A DNA stretch of 35,835 nucleotides from a bacterium (GCA_021844025.1 JAKBUF010000005.1:1-35835); one strand, 5' to 3'; counted from the stretch's first letter, positions 27,075 through 35,625 are shown. Notes: generated by a model from the letters alone, not told the origin. Numbers and translations are program-made.

Positions 27075-29425
27075 TTATCTAACTGGCTCCGATGAGGTAA
27101 TGGTGTAATTTGTTGAGTACGATCCTCCGGCCGCTCCTGAGGGAACCTTGAAATCAACAATTAAGTCTATTTGTCTCCCTGCGGTTGAAGCATCGTGGTC
27201 CGCATTAAGAGTTATGGTAGCACTTTGCGTATCTGCCGCAGTAATGGTGATCGCGCTGTCGGTTGTGCTTGCATTTGAAGAGTGGGCAGAGTATACACGC
27301 ATATTATTTGCGGTTGCTAAGGTGTCGGAACTTCCCACCCAGTTACCAAACGAAATAGTAAATTCTGTTTCTGTGGTTGGTACCGTAATGTGCAATTTCC
27401 ACGATCCACCATTGTCATAGGTTCCGCTTGCCGTCATGGTTGAGCGAATAATATCAACACTGTTTACCGCAAGCACCGCGCCACTATCATTTACGGTAGT
27501 AGTAAATGATACCGATCCCATATCACTTACGGCGTTTGAAGAAATACTGCAACGCACGTAGTAGTTATAGGTGGTACTAGGAGTTAGTCCGGTAAGATTT
27601 TGTGAGTGGCTGGTGGTTCCTGTGGTTGCCATGTCGGTCATACTTGCATATGGCTTGGTGCTGGTAGCATATCGACAATTTGCGCTTTCGCTTGTGGTTA
27701 CTGAGAGAGTTGCGGTTGATGATGCAACAGAGTCTGCAGTGAACGCAGTAATAATTGATTCGGCGCTGGTAATCGTTCTGGTGTTATTGCTTGCGGTTGC
27801 ATTACTATTCCCCGCTAAATCAGTCGCCACGATAGTTGCGGTTGCGGTACCCACATCATCAAATCCTCCCGGCACTTGCCAGTTATAGGTCCACACGGTA
27901 TTTGACGATTTCGTCATGTTGGTCGCACTTAAACTTCCATCTCCTGCAGTTGCCATGGCAACAGTAGGTACGGTGCTTTCATTCATTGCTTCACTAAACG
28001 TTGCGGTTATAGTAACAGTTTCTAGCCCCATTAATGATCTATTGGGGCTGTAGGTAAGCGCTACGGTTGGCTGAACAGCGTCGCCACTGTTTGCGGTTGT
28101 ACCAGTTACATCGGTATTTGATACAAAGTTTCCCGCCGCATCTTGAATTTTATTTGATGCGGGTTTGACCACAATTATATTTCCGTTTCTCAAGAAGGCA
28201 TTGTCTGTTGCTTCATCTAAAGTAATGGTAAGCGTAGTAGTTGCTCCGCTTGTCGGGCTAAATGTTGCATTCGTAAGAGTAAGAGCGGAACTTGTTGCTG
28301 GACTCTTTATATATTCAATTTCGTTTGCAGACCATGTACCATCTTGTGGCTGCACAGGTCCATCAAATGTAAGAACAATTTGATCTCCCGCACCCTGAAT
28401 AGTAGATCCGATAATTCCTGTAACAGGAAGGGTTGGCGCTACCACATCTTTGGTTGCTGCTTGCGTTGTCGCGGTACTGACATTCCCTGCTGCATCGGTA
28501 GCAGTTGAAGATGCAGTGATTGCACCATCTACTAAGGAGGTACCATCTATAGTAACGGTATATGCGCCACCTCCGTTTGCTGCAGCACTTCCCGTAACTG
28601 CAGTACCACTTGCATCAGTCAATGAAATATTCACGGTTGCAAGCGCTTCAGCAGTACCTACTACAGCTATTGTTGCTTTCTCGGCATTATTGATTTTGTT
28701 ATCAGTCGCAACAGAAGTAATAACAGGAGCAGCGGGTGCGTTCGCGTCAACCGTCACCGTACCCCCAGAAGTTGGTGCAGTAGTATAGGCAACATTTGAG
28801 TTTCCCGCGGCATCAGTAAGCACGACGCTTACTGGAATTGCAGCAACAGAAGCTCGATCAGTATCACCAGAAACTACCGTGTAGGTTCCTGTGTGTGTAT
28901 GAACCAGCACCTGCATCAGTAAATCCTCCCAGTGCTTGTCCATTGATAGTAATTGCTCCTGCAGTATATCCAGCAGCATCAGCAGTAATGGTCACGGGAA
29001 TTACAGAACCAATTTTATAGGTTCCTGCGGTAATAGAGACAGCAGAGATGACAGGCGCAGTGTTATCCACGGTAAATGTGGCATTTGAGGCATCAAACGC
29101 CCCAGATACCATGTCCTTTACCATAATTCTATCGGTTTCATTCAGTCCTGCTGTGTTCCAAGAATATGGAGAACTTGTCGCCACCACGGTTGTGATGAGA
29201 GTCTGATTTGAGGCACAGTCACCTCCAATACAACGATAGATATTAACATTGTCGGTACCGACACCATCAGTCGTCCATGTAATATTGTGGGTGCCACTCC
29301 AAATCTCACCTCCATTTGGAGAAGTAACGGTAATTGTAGTGATCGCCGCTTGTACGTTTTGAATAAACACAAATCCCCCAACTAAGATGAGTATGCTTAT
29401 TTAAAAGTAGACTAAATTTTTTCAT
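27075..29425 (-). pseudogene. Ig-like multidomain surface protein interrupted by two apparent frameshifts
   Basis: ORFs 28864..29370 and 27075..28979 form one continuous Ig-like protein in two frames; signal peptide MKKFSLLL (ATG at 29425) is in a third relation, restored by removing one base near 29401. Confidence 0.7.
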
Positions 29426-29807
29426 ATTTTTTAATTTGCTAATTTTTTTATTATTTTTTTAATTTTCTTGCCTCTTTAAAAAGGGGCGGGGTATTTTGCG
29501 AGCGGAGTATTTTAAAATATTCAGATGCTACAAACGTGCGACCTTTGCTGCATCTCTATATATTTATAAAATGTCCGCAAACAATTAAACTTTTTATGAA
29601 ACACGGCAACAGCGCCAAAACATCAGCGCGCCATGTCACACTTTTATATCAAGAGTATAACACATCATTTTGTATATTAGTATATTCGTATGTGGATAGC
29701 TTGGTATATTCTAACTTCTGCATATATAATAAAAAACAAGCCAATAACTTGTTTTGTTCTATTCCCCTTTTTTAACCTCCGGCTAACTCCCCTTTCTCCT
29801 CACGCGG

Positions 29808-30098
29808 TTATTGTGAACTCACCATTTTATCAATAACACCGCACAGCTTGTGAATATCCTCATTCGCAATCCGGTAATAGACGCTGGTTCCTTCTTTTCT
29901 GGTCTTTACTACGCGCGCGTATCGCAAATGCATCAAATGCTGTGAAACGTTTGATTTTGAAATTCCCGAATTTTTTGCAATATCGTCCACTGCCATTTCT
30001 CCCTTTTGCAATAATCGAATAATCGCGATGCGCTTGGCGTTTCCTAACACCTTATACAATTCAGCGTGCGGATCAAACTGTTCATGACGTACCATCAT
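29808..30098 (-). CDS. ArsR-family HTH transcriptional regulator
   Basis: KVLGNAKRIAIIRLLQKGEMAVDDIAKNSGISKSNVSQHLMHLRYARVVKTRKEGTSVYY winged helix. Confidence 0.87.
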   Translation of the reverse strand: MMVRHEQFDPHAELYKVLGNAKRIAIIRLLQKGEMAVDDIAKNSGISKSNVSQHLMHLRYARVVKTRKEGTSVYYRIANEDIHKLCGVIDKMVSSQ

Positions 30099-30240
30099 AT
30101 CTTGTAGTGGTTTAATTTATAAATTCGACCTTATGTATATATACGGATTATAAACGGTTATGTTTCATGATTTTGTATGTATTTTAGTACACAAAACCTA
30201 TGGCATTACTGTCGATGTCTCATATTATATAGATACCGTC

Positions 30241-30317
30241 TGGGGTGAGCGATGGGACTTGAACCCACAACCACCAGAGCCACAATCTGGAGCTCTACCA
30301 ATTGAGCTACGCCCACC
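30241..30317 (-). tRNA. tRNA-His (anticodon GTG), G-1 and CCA encoded
   Basis: Reverse complement G GTGGGCG TAGCTCAATTGGTAGAGCT CCAGATTGTGGCTCTGG ... CGCTCAC C CCA. Confidence 0.93.
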
Positions 30318-30329
30318 ATATTTAATTTT

Positions 30330-30785
30330 CTAATGAATTCCGCGTCTCATTAATATACGCCTCACGTATCCCCAGTCAAGCTTAATTGTTTTCCCTATAC
30401 GTCTATATGCACAACCTTTTATTCTCATGCTTTCAGCTATCTTAATCTTTTTCTCCATTAAGTCTCTGTGTATCTTTTTTTCTTTTAAATAATTCTTGAG
30501 AAAGGCCATGGCGATCTGCGCAGAGTCCTTTTTTACCACCAAGAATGATTTGATATTCTTAAGGAAAATATAAACATCTTCCTGCGAGGCTATATAATAA
30601 ACCCAGCTGTCTTTCCAGTGTTTTTTTCTTTTGGTCGTTTTGATAACCGCACCGACGCCACTAAAAGAAGCTATTCCTTTTAAAACATCTTCATTTGTCT
30701 GTGCGATAGTGATTCTATACCCCCTCCCATTGTGACATATAGATCCTTCGCCATCAAAAAAACCAGCTATATAACTCCAGTTCAT
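30330..30785 (-). CDS. Single-motif LAGLIDADG homing-endonuclease-like protein
   Basis: YIAGFFDGEGSI motif; C-terminal HTH-like segment; ends 12 nt before the tRNA-His 5' end. Confidence 0.8.
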   Translation of the reverse strand: MNWSYIAGFFDGEGSICHNGRGYRITIAQTNEDVLKGIASFSGVGAVIKTTKRKKHWKDSWVYYIASQEDVYIFLKNIKSFLVVKKDSAQIAMAFLKNYLKEKKIHRDLMEKKIKIAESMRIKGCAYRRIGKTIKLDWGYVRRILMRRGIH

Positions 30786-30942
30786 ATTTTTTAAGTGACA
30801 ATGCTCTTTTATATTATAATATCTAGATTTCTTAGTGTGGTCTGTTAATAATGTGTCATTATATCACACCCACATATTATATACAACCAAAACCGGGTTG
30901 AAAATATTTTTTTTACATGTTATTCTTACGTCACCACCGAAT

Positions 30943-31014
30943 GCCGCGGTAGCTCAGTGGCAGAGCTTTCGCCTGAAGAGCGAAGAGTCGTCAGTTCGAT
31001 TCTGACCCGCGGCA
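30943..31014 (+). tRNA. tRNA-Phe (anticodon GAA)
   Basis: GCCGCGG TAGCTCAGTGGCAGAGC TTTCGCCTGAAGAGCGAA GAGTC GTCAGTTCGATTCTGAC CCGCGGC A. Confidence 0.93.
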
Positions 31015-31018
31015 CATA

Positions 31019-31049
31019 ACAAAAAACAACACACATGTTGTTTTTTGTT
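31019..31049 (+). terminator. Terminator hairpin after tRNA-Phe
   Basis: AACAAAAAACAAC acacat GTTGTTTTTTGTTT. Confidence 0.6.
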
Positions 31050-31080
31050 TATATAATAATATTAACTTTTGGTTAGTGAG

Positions 31081-31152
31081 TACCCCCACCTTGAATCGAA
31101 CAAGGATCTATCCCTTAGGACGGGATTGTTTTATCCGTTAAACTATAGGGGC
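31081..31152 (-). tRNA. tRNA-Arg (anticodon CCT)
   Basis: Reverse complement GCCCCTA TAGTTTAACGGATAAAACA ATCCCGTCCTAAGGGAT ... CTTGTTCGATTCAAG TGGGGGT A. Confidence 0.9.
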
Positions 31153-31208
31153 AATAGTTGAAAAACCCGCTTTTGCATTGTATTATACAAAAACGCGAAA
31201 TAAAAGAT

Positions 31209-31282
31209 GGGCCTATAGTATAGCGGTAGAACGAGCGCATGGCATGCGCTAGGTCGGGGTTCGACTCCCCGTAGGTCCACCA
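31209..31282 (+). tRNA. tRNA-Ala (anticodon GGC), CCA encoded
   Basis: GGGCCTA...AGCGCATGGCATGCGCT...CGGGGTTCGACTCCCCG TAGGTCC ACCA, with the G3-U70 pair expected for Ala. Confidence 0.93.
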
Positions 31283-31465
31283 AAAAATTGATGCGATGAA
31301 CCTATCAATTTTTTGAGAACTACAGCAAGCCAACTGCTTAGCTTGCGTGGGGAAGTTGAAGACCGCAGCGCTATGTATTTAGTAAAATACATCGCGAGGG
31401 GCGGTCTGCGAGTTTACTGAGCGACGGCGAGGCAAAACTTGTAGACGACTCCCCGTAGGTCCACC
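31262..31465 (+). repeat. 20-bp direct repeat of the tRNA-Ala 3' end flanking a structured 164-nt segment
   Basis: CGACTCCCCGTAGGTCCACC at 31262-31281 and 31446-31465. Confidence 0.85.
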
Positions 31466-31473
31466 CCACATAT

Positions 31474-31655
31474 CGGGCCGTAGTGTAACGGCTAGCACGA
31501 GTCCTTCTTGCCTCGTCAGATAAATCGGAGAGTAGTATAATGGTAGTATACATGCTTTGGGAGCATGAGGTCCGAGTCCGATTCTCGGCTCTCCGACAAA
31601 ACTATCTGACGGGGTGAAGGAGGATTTATTCCGGGTTCGAATCCCGGCGGCCCGA
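31474..31655 (+). tRNA. Interrupted outer tRNA hosting a nested tRNA-Pro in its anticodon loop; isotype uncertain
   Basis: CGGGCCG TA GTGTAACGGCTAGCAC G AGTCC TTC[insert]A GGATT TATT CCGGGTTCGAATCCCGG CGGCCCG A. Acceptor, D, anticodon and T stems all pair once the insert is removed. Confidence 0.8.
31526..31596 (+). tRNA. tRNA-Pro (anticodon TGG), nested inside the outer tRNA
   Basis: CGGAGAG TA GTATAATGGTAGTAT A CATGC TTTGGGA GCATG AGGT CCGAGTCCGATTCTCGG CTCTCCG A. Confidence 0.88.
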
Positions 31656-31680
31656 CAGAATGGAATACAGAATATAGTAA

Positions 31681-31752
31681 GCCCCCGTAGTTCAATGGAT
31701 AGAACAGGACTCTTCTAAGGTCTTGATGTGGGTTCGATTCCTACCGGGGGTA
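31681..31752 (+). tRNA. tRNA-Arg (anticodon TCT)
   Basis: GCCCCCG TAGTTCAATGGATAGAACA GGACTCTTCTAAGGTCT ... GTGGGTTCGATTCCTAC CGGGGGT A. Confidence 0.9.
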
Positions 31753-31925
31753 CGGGATCGTAGATTTGAAGATTGTGGTATTGTGTGAGTTTATTTAATA
31801 GAATAAGGCGAATATTGCGAAGATTGATCTATAAAAATTTCATACAAAAGATTTATTTGTATGAGGAAATCCTTTTTGGAATACTGAATGTATATAAAAT
31901 AGAGTTGTGTTATGCCCATCATAAT

Positions 31926-33314
31926 ATGAGAAGGAATGTTATAAATAATTCAAAAAGAATTTATAAAATCTTAGGTATTATTGTAATGTTTGTGGCCATT
32001 ATAATAGGGGGATATTTTATATACACAAAGAATATTTTAAACTTATCAATTTTAACCCAATCAGCACCTCAGCAGATAGAATATGAAGAGCCAATAACAT
32101 CAGTTATATCTCCGAGTGGTGCAGATATGACCATTCTTAGTAAATCATCTATTATTGGAAAAATATCTTTAGATAATCTGCCAGACATTTATATAAACAC
32201 TCACCCAACCGCAAAAATTGTAGACAGCTGGATAGTTTCGTACCCATCCATTAACACAATGATAGATAAGGGAGTATTATTTTTTGTCATCTCTCAAGAT
32301 GATGTTCCTTCTTTTTGGCTAGCTCAATTAAATGGAGAACGTCCTCATAAAATTCTTTCTGTGGGAAATTTTATAAATAATAATATTTCTTTATTAAGTG
32401 ACGCACCAATATTTTCTCCGAAAGGAGATAAATTTATAGTTTTATTAAAAAATCCAAGTTTCTATAATACTTCAGAAGTCTGCAACGATATTCAAGATAC
32501 ATTTTCTGGCGACACCATTAGAGATGTTTCTGTAAATTTGTATGGGTATGATCTAACATCTAAAACTGAGCTTGATTTTAAACTTCCTATTGTTAGTAAA
32601 GATCCCACTTATTTAAGCTCAAGAATTATAAATGCAAAATGGATAGATAACAATACTGTAGAATTTATAAATAGTCCGCTCAAGTATCCATACATTGATA
32701 CACGGACCAATACTGCATTTGGATGTCCTAATAAACTGCCAATAGAAGTATATCGGATTTCTTCAAAACCTGCTGTCGTGGAGCCATATTTTCATACCGA
32801 TTTTCCCACAGAACTATCAAAACAAACTTGGTCAGAATATCATGACAAACAATATGGATTTATAATGCAATATCCTTCGGAGTGGGATAAAACTACACAT
32901 AATTTGGATTCTAATGAAATACTACGACTTAATAGTAATACCGTTGATGCTGGTGGAGATCGGGTATTAATGCATATATATGTCTCAGACGAGAAAATAA
33001 AAGATATTATTAAACAAGAAAAAATAAAAGAGGTGGAAAAACATGCTATTCCAGGGGTGGTAACTCAATATTTTAAGATGATTGATTTAGGTGGTTATCA
33101 AGGAATCGAATCTGTTTTTGTTCAAAATCTTGATAAACTTGAGGGATACAGAAGTTTATATTTTATTCCTAGAAATGGGAAAATGTTTCAAATTAAATTT
33201 GAATATATTTTAATGTACGATTCTCATTCCTCCGAGGTATTTCAAACAAACACCTTACGCAACTTATATGACCAGATCCTCTCTACCTTTGAATTTTTCA
33301 CTCATTCTAATTAA
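31926..33314 (+). CDS. Hypothetical membrane-anchored extracytoplasmic protein
   Basis: ORF 31773..33314; preferred start MRRNVINNSKRIYKILGIIVMFVAIIIGGYF followed by a long soluble region. Confidence 0.7.
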   Translation: MRRNVINNSKRIYKILGIIVMFVAIIIGGYFIYTKNILNLSILTQSAPQQIEYEEPITSVISPSGADMTILSKSSIIGKISLDNLPDIYINTHPTAKIVDSWIVSYPSINTMIDKGVLFFVISQDDVPSFWLAQLNGERPHKILSVGNFINNNISLLSDAPIFSPKGDKFIVLLKNPSFYNTSEVCNDIQDTFSGDTIRDVSVNLYGYDLTSKTELDFKLPIVSKDPTYLSSRIINAKWIDNNTVEFINSPLKYPYIDTRTNTAFGCPNKLPIEVYRISSKPAVVEPYFHTDFPTELSKQTWSEYHDKQYGFIMQYPSEWDKTTHNLDSNEILRLNSNTVDAGGDRVLMHIYVSDEKIKDIIKQEKIKEVEKHAIPGVVTQYFKMIDLGGYQGIESVFVQNLDKLEGYRSLYFIPRNGKMFQIKFEYILMYDSHSSEVFQTNTLRNLYDQILSTFEFFTHSN

Positions 33315-33562
33315 TTTCTGCAGTAACAATTTATTCATTTATAACTTCTCTCCATGGTGTTTTACTGTATCTACTAGACCCCGCGACCGAGGTGCCTTAT
33401 TAATCTGCTGTACTAAAAACACCCCAAAAGACCTTATAGACCCTAATGAGCGGAATTATAAGACCGAGCAAGGGTACAAAATTAAATTTTCCTTTTTGTG
33501 GGATATCCTCCCGAGGGCACGTTATTATTTACAGACTCACTCATTTTTAGTATCGTATATAT

Positions 33563-33832
33563 ATGGAACACATCCATACCAATCAAGAAACATCGGGGTC
33601 GGAACAAAATAATATAGAGAAAGAACCGCTTGTTGTTATTACCGAGGACAGCGAATATTTTATTATTGATACCGGAAATAAAAAGCGGTACGTTCCTAAA
33701 CGAGAAAAAATTCCCGTGAACGGTATTATGATTGATGCGCAAAAATTAGTGCGCGCGCTTGCATTGTATCCCGACGATGACCCGGCCGAAGCATTAGAAA
33801 AAATGAAATCGGAACATCCAGACATAAAATAA
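33563..33832 (+). CDS. Conserved-looking small hypothetical protein
   Basis: 89 aa, ends immediately before tRNA-Ser; acidic/charged soluble protein. Confidence 0.6.
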   Translation: MEHIHTNQETSGSEQNNIEKEPLVVITEDSEYFIIDTGNKKRYVPKREKIPVNGIMIDAQKLVRALALYPDDDPAEALEKMKSEHPDIK

Positions 33833-33834
33833 TT

Positions 33835-33923
33835 GGAGGGTTCGCATAGTGGTCTAGTGCGGCGCACTCGAAATGCGCTTGGGGAGTCAAATCCCCTCAC
33901 AGGTTCAAATCCTGTACCCTCCG
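33835..33923 (+). tRNA. tRNA-Ser (anticodon CGA), class II
   Basis: GGAGGGT...GCGCACTCGAAATGCGC, long variable arm GGGGAGTCAAATCCCC, ACAGGTTCAAATCCTGT, ACCCTCC G. Confidence 0.92.
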
Positions 33924-34051
33924 CCTTTGTTACGCTGAAGCATGACTACGACGCGATAAAATCCGCCCAGTTAAGCAAAGGCGGAAAAATAAAATGTATT
34001 ATGTATATATTTTAAGATGTAAAATAATATATTATAATAAATTTAACCAAT

Positions 34052-34708
34052 ATGACGACATCACTTTCATTTATCGTCGGGTTGCTAACAACAGTAATAT
34101 CATTATTGACTTTTACACAACAGCACCCTGAACTACCACAAGCCCAGCGGGATTATATGAGACAGATCGCTGAGACAGCGATCATACAAGCCACAAACAC
34201 TCTTATCGATCAGAATCAAAAGATATTTGCTACAAATAATACATCCATTGCGACAAATGAGACATCTACATCAGTTGGAGATAAAGAATTCAAAATCCAA
34301 CTTAACAAAATTACCAAGACATCAACAACCGCTCAAATATCTTGGACATTAAGCGCTCCCGCCAGCTCTAGGGTAACTATTAACAAAGCTTCGGCTAAGT
34401 TAGATCCAAAAACTGCACAATATTTGCCATCAGCAAATGGTGTTTCTACACAAGGCTTAGTTAGTGTAATTGGCCTTGATCCGAGTACGAAATATTACTA
34501 CTCGATAGAATCTACTTTTGATAACAAGACTATTAAAGAAGATGGCACTTTCATAACCGAAAAGAGTGCTCAACAGATATTACAAGAGGAAGAGGAGGCA
34601 CGATGGAAAGCTTTACCGCCTTGCCCTATAAATGGTCCTGTGTATGATGGTGTTTGTCGAATTGGGAATTGTCGTTATGAAAAAGGTCATCCAAGTTGTG
34701 GGGGGTAA
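34052..34708 (+). CDS. Hypothetical secreted/membrane protein with FN3-like segment
   Basis: N-terminal hydrophobic stretch; TTAQISWTLSAPASSRV...VIGLDPSTKYYYSIES FN3-like; Cys-containing tail. Confidence 0.6.
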   Translation: MTTSLSFIVGLLTTVISLLTFTQQHPELPQAQRDYMRQIAETAIIQATNTLIDQNQKIFATNNTSIATNETSTSVGDKEFKIQLNKITKTSTTAQISWTLSAPASSRVTINKASAKLDPKTAQYLPSANGVSTQGLVSVIGLDPSTKYYYSIESTFDNKTIKEDGTFITEKSAQQILQEEEEARWKALPPCPINGPVYDGVCRIGNCRYEKGHPSCGG

Positions 34709-34775
34709 ACAAAATAATCCCAATTGTTATCATGTATACAGAGAGTATAATTCAAATTATTATTAATAAAAAACT

Positions 34776-35063
34776 ATGAATTATTCTATAAAAATATACT
34801 CTAAAAATGATAATAAACCTATATTTGATGGCGATACTGAAGCGAAATTATTAGAGCGCACATCTCCATACACAAGATACTCATCTTATGAATTACAAAT
34901 TTCCTACCCAAGCACTTTCCTTGATTTTTTATTAAAGAAAGGGGTGTCTACCGATTTCAAGATTATTTTATTTGAGGAAGGTGTCTCTCTTGGCGAGTTT
35001 TCTATTATCTGTATACTTAATGATGAGAGGACTATTAAATTAAAACAAAAGACTGTAATTTGA
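34776..35063 (+). CDS. Hypothetical protein
   Basis: 95 aa ORF in a gene-sized gap, no recognised domain. Confidence 0.45.
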   Translation: MNYSIKIYSKNDNKPIFDGDTEAKLLERTSPYTRYSSYELQISYPSTFLDFLLKKGVSTDFKIILFEEGVSLGEFSIICILNDERTIKLKQKTVI

Positions 35064-35123
35064 TCTTAAAAAAACTTTATCGCTATTAGAATGCTTAGCT
35101 AGGGTGACCTACTAATAAGACTC

Positions 35124-35148
35124 AAAAATCCGCATCACGCGGATTTTT
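35124..35148. terminator. Terminator hairpin
   Basis: AAAAATCCGC atcac GCGGATTTTT. Confidence 0.65.
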
Positions 35149-35163
35149 GTTTTCGTTTTAGTT

Positions 35164-35625
35164 TCACTGCACCACTGCTCCAATTTTCAACGAAGCGAGC
35201 TCAGATTCCGGACGGCTTTGCCCTCCATGCATATTCGCAAATGCGGTCGTACCATCAACTCCACACAAACTTAAAATACTCCCCGATCCTCCCGGGTGCA
35301 TATTAATAAATGAGGTAAGATCATACACGCCCCCATTGATTGCGGTATAACAACTATTCTGATCACTATGCTGCGCGACCTGCGCCATGGTGAATGTTTT
35401 TTCTCCGCTTGCCGTTTGAGTGTGAGTGGTTGTTTGAGTTGGAGGTTGAACTTGCTTCACTCCTGTAGCAGACGGGGTAGACTGAGTAGTCGGTACTGTT
35501 TTGGTAACTGTGGGGTTAGATGTATTTGTTATGCGCGAGGTACTTGACCCACCCATATACAAAAACGTACCAATTCCAATTACCACCACAATTCCTAGTG
35601 CTACATACGTAATAAATTTTTTCAT
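35164..35625 (-). CDS. Membrane-anchored cytochrome b5-like heme-binding domain protein
   Basis: TM anchor, PT-rich linker, then FTMAQVAQHSDQNSCYTAINGGVYDLTSFINMHPGGSGSILSLCGVDGTTAFANMH. Confidence 0.85.
   Translation of the reverse strand: MKKFITYVALGIVVVIGIGTFLYMGGSSTSRITNTSNPTVTKTVPTTQSTPSATGVKQVQPPTQTTTHTQTASGEKTFTMAQVAQHSDQNSCYTAINGGVYDLTSFINMHPGGSGSILSLCGVDGTTAFANMHGGQSRPESELASLKIGAVVQ

Noticed and set aside
31115-31333. Minus-strand ORF (MACCSSQKIDRF...WWTYGESNPDLAHAMRS)
   Set aside because: Antisense translation of tRNA-Ala and tRNA-Arg sequence; spurious.
31371-31553. Minus-strand ORF (MYTTIILLSDLSDEARR...)
   Set aside because: Antisense of the nested tRNA locus and the duplicated tRNA-Ala end; not a protein gene.
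31474-31655. Reading the nested locus as a group I intron
   Set aside because: The insert is about 110 nt, of which 71 nt are tRNA-Pro; too little sequence for a group I catalytic core and no such helices seen.
33268-33612. 114-aa plus-strand ORF
   Set aside because: Overlaps the ends of two better ORFs; composition and content look like noncoding DNA.
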